Shown: positions 32,091-50,100 of the stretch, in pieces
How the letters are laid out: each line of letters opens with the position of its first letter
Position numbering within the stretch: position 1 is the first letter of the stretch
DNA from: Calcarisporiella thermophila CBS 279.70
Lineage: Eukaryota > Calcarisporiellomycota
Reading direction: 5' to 3'
Assembly: GCF_041956535.1 (NCBI RefSeq)
Contig: NW_027192194.1
Coordinates: forward strand, 943,103 to 1,007,102
DNA: 64,000 bases
Translations under genes and position numbers: made by a program
Notes under the pieces: generated by a model
Told to the model about the DNA's origin: nothing
Database searches by the model: none
Seen by the model: only the letters and a program-made list of their open reading frames with translations

Positions 32091-32289
32091 CCTTAATGTA
32101 TTCTTTCTATTTCAATTGCTTACTCTTTCATTTTGCACCTGTATACCCCTTTTTTATTGTATATATTATATTAAACTATAATAGTTGTTTATTCAAATTC
32201 TCCATCTTGGCCCACATTATATTTTAATATTAATTCAAAGCCACACATGTTTTTTAGTCTTGCTTCTTACAAGATCACGAAAATTAAGG

Positions 32290-32999
32290 ATGACACCCAC
32301 ACATAGGGATCGAATATTACGTACCTCTACATTTCTCTTAATTGCGTTTTACTTTATCAGTCTATGTCTTCTTGCAGTAAATATCCTCCTTTAATTACTT
32401 TTATAGACTTTAATTTCTGTGGATTTGTTTCTTTTTTCATCGCTTACTTTTTTTATTTTTGCATTAGACATCAGTAGACGGAGCAAATCCTATCTTCTTT
32501 TGTAAATGTGTTTGCGGGTCCAAATCCATCATTATACAGCTTTCAAATGACACGACAAGTAGTGCCAATCACTGCACTACTTGCACAAAAGCGTTTTGTG
32601 TTGCAAACTCTGAAGGCGCCTGTGAAGGCTTCGTAGATAGTAATTGTCCTTCTCAATCATCGGAGTTAAGTGCTACTTGTTTTGGTATGTACACTAGGGC
32701 ATTTTATAGTATACATTTCTCGGGTTACTAATAGTTTTTCATCTCATTTTCCTCTTTTCTTATTTCTCTTCGAATAGCACGAGATTCATATAAAGACGAA
32801 TTTATCGTGTGGTTGTTTCTCGTGACAACATTTGGGCTGCTTATTACTGCTTCAGTAAAACCATATGTTAGTCAATGGTGGAGGGTGTGTATCTACTAGA
32901 AATCTCTTTTAAAATATCTACTGCTAACCGGACTTATCATCACCGTTACTGTAGCAACGTCAGATAAGAAACACATATAGTTCGATGCCAAATGCATGA
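32290..32999 (+). CDS. Small Cys-rich two-helix membrane protein, conserved-looking
   Basis: Exons 32290-32376, 32468-32684, 32778-32884 and 32955-32999 (151 aa). Hydrophobic helix 1 (TFLLIAFYFISLCLLA) may be a signal anchor. It is followed by a lumenal-type Cys-rich domain (FFCKCVCGSKSIIIQLSND, CTTCTKAFC, CEGF, CPSQ, ATCFARDS) and helix 2 (FIVWLFLVTTFGLLITASV), then a short basic tail (QRQIRNTYSSMPNA). About ten Cys suggest disulfides in the ER or at the cell surface. I recall similar FCKCTC / CTKAFC proteins in other fungi but know no function. The last exon is optional: without splicing, the frame ends at 32899 after WWRVCIY. The spliced form is preferred because its intron has GTGTGT, a GCTAAC branch site and TAG. 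Confidence 0.6.
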
Positions 33000-33241
33000 T
33001 ATAATGTATAACTTGAAAATATATCATTACCTAATCTTGTACACGAAGAGTCTACTTGGAATACTTTTTCCTTTACTCTAACCTCTCCTTATAACTGTAT
33101 TTCCTTGCTCCTTTATCAACATGGTTATGATTTAATATCAGCTAGAAATTCGATTGTTGAGGGCGGGATACTTTTCTCATTAAATTTTACAATCCTTTGC
33201 ATCTATTGAATTCTCTCTCTTTTTATCGTCGCAGAGACAGA

Positions 33242-34222
33242 ATGGGTGAGTGGAGTATATCATTTGCATCATTAGAATATACCATTTGAAAGAGGATGGA
33301 TGGATGGATGTGTTGATATATGTGCATGCATATGTTTAATTGGAGAGAGGGGTTTGCGTGGTTTGATGTTGATGTCTAATTGGAAGATGTACTGTGCTCA
33401 TCATGATCGATGAATTGTTATAACTGGATTATATGGAGAAATGAAAAGGATCTTGGGATGCACAGTTTCTTTATACACTTTTCGCCCAAACAATACTTAA
33501 GCTTTCGATTCTAATTGTCTGATTCAATCACTTTTTAGGTATCAGTCGAGACTCCCTGCACAAGCGCTCGCATACGGGTGCCAAACGCGCCCAATTCCGC
33601 AAGAAGCGCAAGTATGAGCTTGGTCGCCAGGCAGCTAACACCAAGCTTGGTCCTAAGCGTATCCACGAGGTCCGTGTCCGTGGCGGCAACAAGAAGTTCC
33701 GTGCTCTTCGCCTCGATTCTGGAAATTTCTCGTGGGGTTCTGAGACTGTAACTCGCAAGGCTCGTATCATTGCTGTGGTCTATAATGCAAGCAACAACGA
33801 GTTGGTGCGTACGAACACCCTTGTAAAGGGCGCCGTCATCCAGGTTGATGCCACTCCTTTCCGTCAGTGGTACGAGTCTCACTATGGCATTCCCGTCGGA
33901 AAGAAGAAGGCCAAGGCTACAGTAAGTTACAAGGATCCTCATTTCAAGAAGTATATTGTATACAGGTTACTTATTTTCTTTTATGCTTATCCAGACCGAG
34001 GGCAAGGAGGATGAGCAAAAGCGCTCAAACCACGTTCAGCGTAAGTTGGAATCCCGCAAGCAGAACGCTAAAATCGACCAACTTCTCGATGACCAGTTCG
34101 CTACTGGGCGTCTGTACGCCATCATCTCGTCTCGCCCTGGACAGTCCGGCCGTGCTGATGGTTACATCCTTGAGGGTAAAGAACTCGAATTCTACATCAG
34201 GAAGATCAAGCAGAGGAAGTAA
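33242..34222 (+). CDS. RPS8: 40S ribosomal protein eS8
   Basis: Exons 33242-33245, 33539-33921 and 33995-34222 (204 aa). Exon 1 codes only for ATG plus one base, after a C/T-rich leader, a common layout for ribosomal protein genes. The protein starts [20 protein letters not shown] and contains [70 protein letters not shown] and a Lys-rich end, all diagnostic for eS8. It is part of the small subunit body. Intron 1 is 293 nt, the longest of this gene, and contains a short GGAT microsatellite near 33295. A polyadenylation signal lies 29 nt past the stop. Confidence 0.97.
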
Positions 34223-34250
34223 AGAAATTTAGCTCTCTCCTCTTTTTCAC

Positions 34251-34256
34251 AATAAA
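34251..34256 (+). terminator. AATAAA polyadenylation signal of RPS8
   Basis: AATAAA begins 29 nt after the RPS8 stop codon in an A/T-rich context. Another in the opposite orientation (plus 34365-34370, TTTATT) lies 50 nt beyond the GCV1 stop, so the convergent transcripts end close together. Confidence 0.5.
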
Positions 34257-34419
34257 AAAGATAATTATTTTTGGCATATAAACGCTTCGCTCCTAAACTA
34301 TTTTAATTTTTTTTCTTTTTCAAAAAATGAGCAAAAGAGGATGGCACCTCAAACAAATTCCAAGTTTATTCTATAATAATAAATATTGAAAAAGCGATAA
34401 CGATAGCGGCACGTTCAAT

Positions 34420-35855
34420 CTATTTGAAATAATGGGCCTCTACAAAAGGCATCTTAACAATCTGGGCCTTTTGGAGTCGATTGCGCACCTTAACTTGCAA
34501 TTCGGTGCCAGATTTATGAAGCCCATTGGCCACATACCCCATTGCAATGTTTTTCTTGAGAGAGGGCGATGGACCTCCACTAGTGATCTTGCCGACAGCT
34601 TTGCCTTCCAAGTCCAGAATTTCAGCACCTTCACGGGCAGGAGCACCTGTTACTACCAAGCCTACACGCCGCCTGGACACTCCTCCCTTGATCTGGGGAA
34701 GAATCTTTTCAGCACCAAGGAAGCCTCCTTCTTCCCTTCGACGCTTTCCAATTGTCCAGGTGAGGCCGCCCTCAATTGGTGTAGTGGTATCGTCCAGATC
34801 ATGACCGTACAAGCAGAGTCCTGCTTCAAGACGCAGAGAGTCGCGCGCACCCAAACCAGCGAGTTCCACTCCAGGTTGGGCAAGGAGTTGTTCCGTGAGA
34901 GAGACGGCGTCAGAGGTTGGGACGGATATCTCGAAGCCATCTTCACCGGTGTAGCCTGACCGAGCAACGTGACATTCTACCCCTTTAATATTCAAAATGC
35001 GCGAGGACATAAATTTGAGGTCAGAGAGGCTATGCCCCAGGAGGTTTTCAAGAGCTTGTGCTGCCTTAGGACCTAGTGGGAAATGGGGTATCAGTATCCG
35101 AATTGGTTTTTTCAAGGATCCCACATTTTTTGGCTACCCTGAATGGCGATAAGTGCATGGTCATCAATGATGCTTAGATCTACATCTCCACCCTTATTCT
35201 GGAACTCGCTTAAATGCTTCCTGATATGAGCGAGATCTTTGTCGGCACACGCCGCATTAGATACGATATAAAACGAGTTGTCATGTTTACAGATCACTGT
35301 GTCGTCAATAATGCCTCCATTTTCGTTTGTAAAAAGAGAAAGCGTGGCGGTAAAGGCGGGTAGGTTGACAAGATCGGCGACAACAAGAGATTCGAGGAAC
35401 TTAGTGCGGTCTTTTCCAGTGAGTCTATTATCGAAGTGAGACCAGTTTAACATGTGAAGGTAGACAACAAGAATGAAAAAAAAAACCTCGTCTGAAGCAT
35501 ATGCGAGACATCAAATATAGAAGCATTCTCACGAGTATGCAAATGCGATTGCAGCACACCAAGGTTTGCGTATTGGACTGGCATGGAATAACCTGCAAAT
35601 GGAACCATTTTACCTCCATGTTTCAAGTGGAAGTCATAAAGAGGGGTTTTTTTGAGCTAACGTGCAGGAGCAATGAGCATTAACTTGGTCTCGAATTTCA
35701 AGAACAGAAATACAACTTCAATAACATACTTCTTCATCCGAAGTAGACGCATAACCACGCCAGCCCGCTCGCACTGGTACAGTGACGGCCGAATTGAAGG
35801 CGACTTTGCGAAGGCACTTTGTGTAGATGGAGAAGGATCGCTGGGAAAGCATCAT
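34420..35855 (-). CDS. GCV1: Aminomethyltransferase, glycine cleavage system T protein
   Basis: Minus-strand exons 35855-35730, 35656-35487, 35424-35138 and 35072-34420 (411 aa). Transfers the methylene of glycine from H-protein-bound aminomethyl-lipoamide to tetrahydrofolate in the mitochondrion. Exon 1 is a clear presequence, Arg/Lys/Ser-rich with no acidic residues until its end ([20 protein letters not shown]). The enzyme then runs [108 protein letters not shown], and [17 protein letters not shown] near the end. The folate-binding Asp in IIDD is present. Divergent from VAC1 with 141 bp between the starts. Confidence 0.96.
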
Positions 35856-35996
35856 TGTTGTTTTCTCGAAACCGAATGTGGGAAAAAATGAAAGGGGTAA
35901 TCAAAGTTATAGCTCTGGCTGCGGTAAGCACAGAATTTAAAGTCCGAAAATACATGTTCTTCGCGTGTCTTTGCTAGTCATCTAATGATCAAGTAG

Positions 35997-38288
35997 ATGC
36001 AGTCGCCGATGCAAACTAGCGAGAGATTTCCCGAGGGCGGGCTGATATGCCCGATATGCGAAGAATCTATGGTGTCTCTACATCAGCTTAATCAAGTAGG
36101 CTTCATAAATTTCAAGTTACATCTCGATCTAGGTTTGTTCTTATTCTCCAAAATTCATAGCATCTGGAAGACGTCCACCCTGAGGAGGGACCAAAAAAGG
36201 ACATCATGAATTGGTTTCGGAACGCACAAAAAAAAGTTTTCAATCCAATTACCAAGGCGGCTTCAAATCGCTTGAGCAATATTCCTAATCTTGTAAATGA
36301 GTTGAATCGTACTCTCGATCTTGGAGGCAGCTCTCCTTTTGCCGATGGAACCAATGGAAATTTGACGGAAAACGCGGCAGCAGAGATTGTCACTCGAGAA
36401 CATTGGCAAAAGGAGGGCCAAAACGATGTGTGCAATTCCTGTGGCAAATTACTGAATATATATACTGGAAAGCAGCACTGTCGAAAGTGAGGCAGATATT
36501 CTTTTGAATACTTTCTACATCTTTGCTACACGGATCATTTTTGATAGGTGTGGAAAAATATTCTGTGACTCCCACTGTCAGCTCTCGATGCGACTATCTG
36601 CGGCTGCTCAGCACGATCCGAACGGTTTCTGGTGTCGTGTATGTGAACAATGTTTCAAGTCTCGCGATGGTTACTCGCAAACCGGAGGTAAAATATCGTT
36701 GTCTCGACTGGTTTACGCCATTTAACTTAATAAAATGTATTCAGGCGTATACCGTAGCTGGACAAGAGATTTCATTCGAATGCGCAAGAAGACTATTGAC
36801 CGCGTTCATTTGGAACATAACAGAATCGAAAAGAGATTAGAAAAGGTATATGCAGTTTTAATTCAAATATGTTGCTGCGCTCACTTAAACAGAACGGATT
36901 TGCTTTCCACTAGCTTGCGAATATATATGCTAGCAATAAAACCTCTCTCCCTGGTACACTATCACCTGTTCCAGGCAAAAAGCTTTCGCTTTCGAATAGG
37001 ATTCGAGGTATATCGAATTGTAATTGTCTTTTAATATTTCTCTAAATGCCTTCGTGTTTAGAATTGGAAATGTCAGTTGTTAAATGGGAGAGCGACTCAG
37101 ACGTCTTAAACTGTCCTTTTTGCAAGTGAGTATGCTATGAATCAACCAGAATGGGATAATTAATCAATGGCTACGAACAATTTCTTCAGTGCTACCTTTA
37201 ACAAGTTTACTAAACGGAAACATCACTGCCGATTATGCGGGCGTATCATATGCGATGAATGCTCGGATACTGTTCCTCTTTTGCTTAATCTTGCCACTGG
37301 TACACTACTGAAAACTTTCGAGTGCAAGTACAATTTTAACTATATTTATTCTTTCCTTAAGATTCCATATTAGATGCCGTTGGTGATATCCGGGCTTGCG
37401 TCCAGTGTCGGGGCATAATACTTAAGTAGATAGCTCTCAACGAATTCAAATGAGAACAGATTTATTGACTTTTGCAACTAAGACGTAGGGAGGAAAAAAT
37501 ATTAAAATCGCGACAGCCGCCTGTCGTTAAGTTATATCAAGAGCTACAAGAGTATAGAAAAACAATAGATAATGAGCTGCCAAAATTTCAAGAAATGCTT
37601 TCCATGTTACAGTATATATTCTAAAGTTTCTGCCAATGCCCACTGAATTTCTCTTAACTTCCCTTCTATTTTTGCAGAAAGGATTCAGCCATCAGCCACG
37701 ATCACCAAGATTTCCATGCAGCAGCAGCGACTCGTAAAAAGCTTCTAGAAAACTTCAATAGTTTTGACGCGGCAAGGTAGAAAGCTCTTCACGTTTATTA
37801 GTCCTAACGATTACTTATCATGTCATGTATAACATTCTAATATTGATACTCTTAGCAAGCGACTTCTGGTGATACCAGCTCGAACTACTTATCAAAAACG
37901 ACTACATGAAAATATTCATCTTGCAAGCAACCAATATCTCCAGCAAAAGATGTTCCCACTTGCTATGCTGCCTAAAATCCTTAAACCATCCCAAACTAGT
38001 ACCTCTGGGGCTAACCATATCTCGAGCAACAGCAACCACAGAGGTGGTGATCAAATATCTTCTACGTCCTCTTCAAATGGTGGCTCAACAGGCACCCAGC
38101 AGTTATCATTAAGTGCGGATGATTTGGCTCGAGAAGAACAATTGGCAGTAATTAGGGAGCAGCGCAAGTTAGTGGAAGGCTTTTTACGTGATGCCAGTCA
38201 GAAGAGGAAGTTTGATGATGTCAAGACACTAAAAAGAAGTTTGGATGAGTTGGATGCTGAAATTGAACGTTTGGAGAGGAGTGCCTAA
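35997..38288 (+). CDS. VAC1: Vac1/Pep7 (rabenosyn-5-like) FYVE protein
   Basis: Eleven exons (35997-36095, 36161-36486, 36548-36687, 36745-36845, 36914-37007, 37062-37125, 37190-37299, 37374-37425, 37489-37611, 37678-37776, 37856-38288) give 546 aa. This Rab5/phosphatidylinositol-3-phosphate effector tethers Golgi vesicles to the endosome on the way to the vacuole. Seen: an N-terminal C2H2 finger (CPICEESMVSLHQLNQHLED), a first FYVE-like Cys module with a degenerate core (KQHCRKCGKIFCDSHC ... CRVCEQC), then a canonical FYVE finger (CPFC, RKHHCRLCGRIICDECS, RACVQC). Coiled-coil segments and a C-terminal helical Rab-binding-type hairpin (EEQLAVIREQRKLVEGFLRD) complete the architecture, which is that of Vac1. 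Exon joining is essential, since single exons show only fragments. Confidence 0.92.
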
Positions 38289-38698
38289 GTAGAATGGTGA
38301 GATGTGCGATTGATACCCTTATTTTCTGAATTTACAACATCCATCTTTTTTTTTAATATTTTGTTTTGATATCATTCTGCCTTAAATTCCACATCTTGTA
38401 CTTTTTCTTGGCATTTAACTTTAATAATTTTTTCTTACTCCAATGTTTCTCTATGAGCAGTACTTTATTTAGCTTATAACACAGGAAATATAAAAGAATT
38501 CGTTTCAGTAGCCAGGGAAGAGCTCTAAGGCGACCGAAAACTAAAAAACAAAGTGAATATTGTAAATAACAAGGAATAAAAGTGATGCCTTTCAACGAAT
38601 AAAAGCATGTTTAAGTAGTCTCAAGAATGGTTTAATTCTTAGAAAATTTATTGTTTGTATACTTTCGGAGAGAATAGAGGAAAGATAGTATGAGAGGC
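38289..38698. other. Convergent 3' spacer
   Basis: 410 bp of AT-rich sequence between the 3' ends of VAC1 and YPT7. No gene seen. Confidence 0.5.
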
Positions 38699-39614
38699 TT
38701 AACAAGCGCAACCGCCAAAATCTCTGGAGTCGTTAGAATCGATGCGGATTGTATCAGCAAAGGAATCACTTTGGTAAAAGAATACGGTTCGAATGAGATT
38801 GCCCGTCAATTAATCTATTCATTCATTCTCACCTATAGAGCTCGACATCGCCTTCTTGCTGCACTGCATTTCTAGCCGCCGCCGTGAAACAAGTCTCGAC
38901 GTTGATGGCCTCTTTAGCCGAGGTTTCAAAATAAGGCAGATTGCCCTTGCTTTGGCACCAAGCTATTGCGCGTTTCTGAGATACAGCACGTTTCGATTCC
39001 TCCACATCGATTTTATTGCCCAACACTACAAAAGGAAAATTCTCCGGGTCACGAGGGCTCGCCTGTACTAGAAACTCGTCGCGCCAGCTGTCGAGTGTCT
39101 CAAAGGACTTGGCATTATTCACATCATAAACAAGCACGCAGCAGTCAGCGCCGCGATAGAAGGCGACTCCAAGTGATTGGAAGCGCTCCTATCAGAAGGA
39201 ATTTAGAGATCTACTGGAATATAAAAAGCATAATGATATGGTGTAATTACTTGTCCAGCAGTGTCCCATATTTGCATCGTAACCTGCCGATCGTCAATTA
39301 CAATATCTTTCGTGAGAAAATCAGCGCCAATTGTCGCTTTGTATTGATTACTGAACTTTTTATTCACATACTGGTTCATCAGTGAGGTCTTTCCAACACT
39401 AGAAATTGGGAGAATCCATGATAAATTGTTAATTCCATTATTAACATCCATGTAATTATATAGAACGATATCGTTGAAATATGCTTACCCACTATCTCCT
39501 AGAATAATGACCTAGTTTAAGAGAATTTTGGTTAAGAGGTTAACCCCATGATTTTAGGGTAACAGATAAGAAATTAAGCACTACCTTCAAGAGTACTTTT
39601 TTTCTGGCTGACAT
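38699..39614 (-). CDS. YPT7: Rab7-type GTPase Ypt7
   Basis: Minus-strand exons 39614-39585, 39511-39489, 39398-39251, 39188-38833 and 38768-38699 (208 aa, the size of yeast Ypt7). Controls late-endosome and vacuole fusion through HOPS. Seen: [10 protein letters not shown] start, P-loop GDSGVGKTSLM assembled over an exon junction, switch [13 protein letters not shown], switch [26 protein letters not shown], the Rab7-typical [21 protein letters not shown] and a CAC end for double geranylgeranylation. Everything needed for a functional GTPase is present. It is divergent from the PLPBP gene (250 bp) and convergent with VAC1, another gene of the vacuolar route. Confidence 0.97.
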
Positions 39615-39864
39615 TGCAATGGGTTAGATGCAACAAAGTTAATAATTAGGCAATCGAATCACAAAAATTTCTATCTCAATAGAGAGAATGTATAAAGCGC
39701 CAAAATGCGAAAGAATCGCGTATGCAGACTTCAATCGAATAATATGTAGAAGTCACAATTTAACAATTTTGCATTTGCTTTTTCTCTTTATGTTCACCTC
39801 ATTTCGGAATTTTCCACGTAACAAGTCCAAATCTGTGTTTACACATTTATTTGTATTTCGCTCG

Positions 39865-40895
<1,031 letters not shown>

Positions 40896-41293
40896 TACAA
40901 ATTATAGATTATTCAAATATCCTTCCCAATGGGTACGAAATATACAAATTTTCCTGTTTTGGTAACGTTATCTTGCTATCAAGTTGCAATTTAAACATTT
41001 CGTGGCTTATAATTTTGACTGCCCTCAAAAACCTTCAGATTCAAGTCATTGTTATTTTTTATCTTCAGAGCTGAGAGCGCGTTGTTTGAGTGATTAAGGA
41101 TCAATAAACTCTCAAATATTATTTCATTTTCTTTCGCGTCATAACCAGGATAGATCGCGACCATATTCACTGTTCCTTCTTTGTTTTTCATACAAAATCA
41201 CTCTTCCTGGCAATTTTCACTCTGGGTGTTCCTGATCTGGACTACCCATTTCTTGATTATAATTTCCTTGCTGATTGATCGCTAATTCTGACC
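40896..41293. other. Spacer between PLPBP and STH1
   Basis: 398 bp between two same-strand genes. The 66-codon minus frame at 40991-41191 has no recognisable content. It presumably contains the PLPBP 3' end and the STH1 promoter. Confidence 0.45.
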
Positions 41294-45990
<4,697 letters not shown>

Positions 45991-47170
45991 GTAGCTCTCC
46001 TTAGTTTGCCATCCTCTTGGCACATTGTAAAATAGTCAGTTTTTTAGAGTTTTTTTTTAATCGTGATATATGTTTTTATAAATCTACGCTGTTTTCTTTT
46101 AAGATTCTGCCTTTTTTATTAAACAGTTTCTTGCATACAAAGAGATTCGTTAGTTCCCGCAGCAGCGAGAACGAACCTTGTTTGCGCCCAGCAAAATTAA
46201 ACATTGCACTCCATATGAACGGGTTTCATTACAATGAACCTATGATCGTCCATCTGCCTTGCACACATACAATAATACGTCGGAGGTTTAAATTATTCGA
46301 TTAACTTGGAGAGTAATTGCGCCATTTGGTTAGCAATAAGCGCCCGTTATTCTTTTTAATATACACCATTGTGCGGCTGATTTAAAAAGGCCGATAAGGA
46401 GAAATGTTGAGCAAAATAAATATCAGCTCGGAAAAGGAAAATGATCTACGTTTATGACTAAAATGTTTGGAATATCTTCGAAAGTCGAATATCTATTAGT
46501 TGTCTTTTGGGCCGGAAACTTGAATTTACATTTCTAGTTTAGAATCCGAGGATGTATCTTAATACTTCTTTCGTATCCATAAATATTATTCTGAAAAAAA
46601 AATACTGTATATCTCCATCGAAATAAGATCAAAAAAGCAGAGTTTCATTTGATTTTTTTGGTGCCTACTACAACAAAAATTTAAAAAAGCACAGAGCCCT
46701 GACCCCCCTTTCCCAATAACAAAAAACTAGTAAAATAAAAATATAATTGATTACAAGAAAAGAGAAGAAAAAAAAAAGATCTGAATACTTTTTTTCAAAA
46801 GAAAAATATTTCAAAGAGAAAGGGGAAATAAAGTATCATACAACGAATAAAGAGAAAAATTCTCACACAACACTTCACATAATAAAGAAAATAAAGCCAA
46901 GGAAAAGTGAGAAAAAATACATTATAAAGAAATCTAACCGCCAGTGTTAAAGAATGCATATCTACGTGATCCTTAAAGTAACGTTCCTTTGAAGTTTTGC
47001 AAAAAGCAATAAAAAAAAAAGGAGCAATTAGGCTAAATAACAAACACCAAGAGGTAAAAAAGAGTATAAGAGAAAAAGAAGAAAAAAAAAAATAAATAAA
47101 AGGCATTTTTATCTATCGATTTTTTTTTTGCGATAGAAAGCAAAAAAGGGGGTGCTTAGGGAAGGAGAAA
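45991..47170. other. Convergent spacer with a long purine-rich tract
   Basis: 1.18 kb between the 3' ends of STH1 and the KH gene. From about 46740 to 47160 the plus strand is dominated by A and G, with many AAGAAA/GAAAAA runs, so the transcript of the minus-strand KH gene would have a pyrimidine-rich 3' UTR. No gene is supported: the 67- and 103-codon frames there are low-complexity shadows. Confidence 0.5.
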
Positions 47171-50100
47171 TCATTTTGCATGTGGAAGTCGCGGATTTCC
47201 AGAAGTTGGTGAAGAGGAAGAGGAGCTTACAGGGGGTGGAAGAAAAGGCGCTGATGGCCACCGACGTCGATTTGTTGACCATATTGCGCTAGAAAATTCT
47301 CCCACAGGTCTCTCGCTACCCCCCGGTGTGGTTGGACCAGAGGAAAAACCTGCTGGAATGTCAGAGAGGCTATCGCTGATACTTAGTGGATGTGGACCAA
47401 CCTCTGAAGAAATATGGGGAGGAGGGGTCAAAGAGTGATGAGTATTTGGCGGGGGAATTCCCCCCGCTGCAGCTGAAAAGCTCCAAGCCCGCTGATTGCG
47501 GAACGCTGCCTGGTCGTCATGTCGACCAGCGAATGGTTCATGTGAAATGCTGCCAAAACGTCGTTGGCCGCCACTGGATGCTTTGAGTCGGGAGAGAGCA
47601 CCATTAGTTTTAAAGGCATTATGGTACGAAAATGGGGCATCGTTTGAGGGCATCCATCGATCGGTGAGTGAGAAGAAAGCTCCGGTGCCACTTGGGCCTG
47701 CTGAGGTATTTAAAGGTAGGCCATTTTCCCCTGCCATGCTTGTCAGTCCGACGGGACTTCCACTGCCGCCAATTCCACCCAGCCCACTAATACTAGCACT
47801 GCTGTTCCTTGTACTCAGCCGTGCCATTCCTGCTTCAATCTCGTCAGTCATGTGTAGACTCCCAAGCGAAGGCTGGTTTCGCAATGCTTCCGGAAGATCG
47901 TCTCCGTGATCGTCGGGCGTATCGAAAATGGCCCTTAAATCCGAAGACGATGTCGAATCCCGTATAGAGGTAGATGGGGTCACGTTCTTCCAGGGCGGCT
48001 CGAACGCATTTACGTCGTCAAATAGTCGGTAGCTTGAAAATCCAGAATGCGAACCCGCAAGTGAAGCGGAAGCGGCAGGATGGATAGTTTCGTTAGTGGA
48101 TGATGATACGGATGCGAGTAATTTACTATTAAAGTGTGGAAAAGCTCCCATGAACGAATCTGCGCGAGGGCGTGATTCCGTTTGCAGCGGAACCTGCTGC
48201 TCTTGTAAAAATGTGGTCAGAATTTGAATCGCGTTTGGAAGCCCATCGGCACTCCTACGCGAAAAACGAAAGAGGAAGACGTATTCGCCACCCTTCTCTC
48301 CGGAAGTTGAGATAGGAGAAGATGAAACCTCATCCACTAGACTATTTGCTCCTGTTGTCGAAGCAGGACTAGCGAAATTTTTGTGGGTAATTACTGGTGT
48401 AGATGTAGGTGTTGATCGAGCTGAGTGGGGCGGTGAAATCGGAGGGACTTCAAGCAAAATATCAAGCTCTTGTCGTATGCGATCCACTACTCGTGACTTG
48501 AACTCTACGTGGCCAAGACACATATGAAGTGCAGGAGAGCGAGGAAGACGTAACTCGTATTCTTCTGGGATCAGCTCCTGTAGGAGTTGGGCTGCAATTA
48601 TCGTCTGGTTCTCATGCCCGCTAATAACAATGTGATCTTCGCCCGTCTCTTTGAAGGGAAAATGAATCTTGGTGCCAGTTTTCGTTTCGATTTCTTGTAG
48701 ATAAGTGGCTTTTTCAGCGAGAAGCATGCGGTGGTATCGACGCGGGATGGTAACCGTTTGCTCCACATTGTCCTTATCCTAATGAGAGGGGAATTGGGCT
48801 ATGAGTTAAGTGTATGATTTAAATAAAAAATAAAGCTCACCTTTGTCCCTACCAACTCCATGACTGAATGCTTTAAATTGTCCAGGTTGAGCGCATTTTT
48901 AGCAGGAGTCCGTGCCACGACATTATCATTATTGTCAAAATAACCTCCCAATGTTGCAAACTCTTCTGCGTTCGAAAATTTGACATACACACCATATTTC
49001 TTCATAATGCGTTGGATATTTTTGCCTCCGACACCAATGATCCGCTTATGATATGACTCTGGCACATGAAACGAGATCTCTGCAGGCAACTCCTCTTGTA
49101 GCATTGCTAGGCCGTCGAAGGCTTTCGTTAAACTAGGACTTGTGATATCAATAAGGAAATTGTAATCATTCAAACTCGCAAAAGATATCTTGGCACTTGA
49201 TGTCTTCATAATTTTGTTAATCTTTCCGTTCTTTTTACCGCTGATAAACTCAAGGTGCTCGTTTGCGAGCTCCACTTGGAATTTTGTTTCCTGATGATAA
49301 GTCTACAATTGTCATTAAGTGAAGGTTAGAGTTATCATAGTGAAATTAATTTAAAATTAAAGTTTCATAAACCTTAATCAGATCCATCTCGTTGATCTGC
49401 TGATACGCGTTGCGGACAGCGCGCTCTGTACCGAATACCTCGAAGCATGAGCATTTGAAGGCAACCTCGGCACCTGAAGCCTGAGCGATTTGTGAGACGC
49501 AGGAAACTACTTGCGTATGAGATAGCGCAAAGCTTTTTGTCGGGTCAAAGCCCAAAATGCCGGGGAATGAGGGGGGAGAGGTGGAGCCTGACATAACCCA
49601 GAACTGGGCATGATAGAGTTGGCAAGCCTAGAAGAAAGAATCAGAATATTAAAAAAGGGTGCCATAAAATGGACGGCGTAAGAACATATAATTACCAATT
49701 GCATAACCATTCGTATTGTTCGCTCTACATTGACTCTGTTCTCGCCATATACACTAAGAACACCCCCTTGTGAACCAAGTGTAGGAAATGCCACATAAGA
49801 ACCTAAATTATGATTCGTTTAGCAAATACAATTTGGTAAAACTTTATAGTAATGGTAATATTAAAACGAAACTCACCATTATCATACATGATTTTTTTAA
49901 GATTTTCACGATTATGTACAAGTAGATAATCGATTTTCCGAGGAATCATAGTGGTTTCTTTGGAATACATACTTTGTGCCTAGTCAGATAAATAGAATTA
50001 ATAGAAAAATAGCGAATACCGGTTAGACAAATTTTCACGCACCTTCTGCGCTGCAAGCTTTAAAAGCATATCTTTGGCCCGCTGAATCCCTGGAACCTCA

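Noticed and set aside
33246-33538. Possible intronic snoRNA in RPS8
   Set aside because: The intron was scanned for box C/D or H/ACA pairs. Isolated GATGA and CTGA words occur but without terminal stems or proper spacing.
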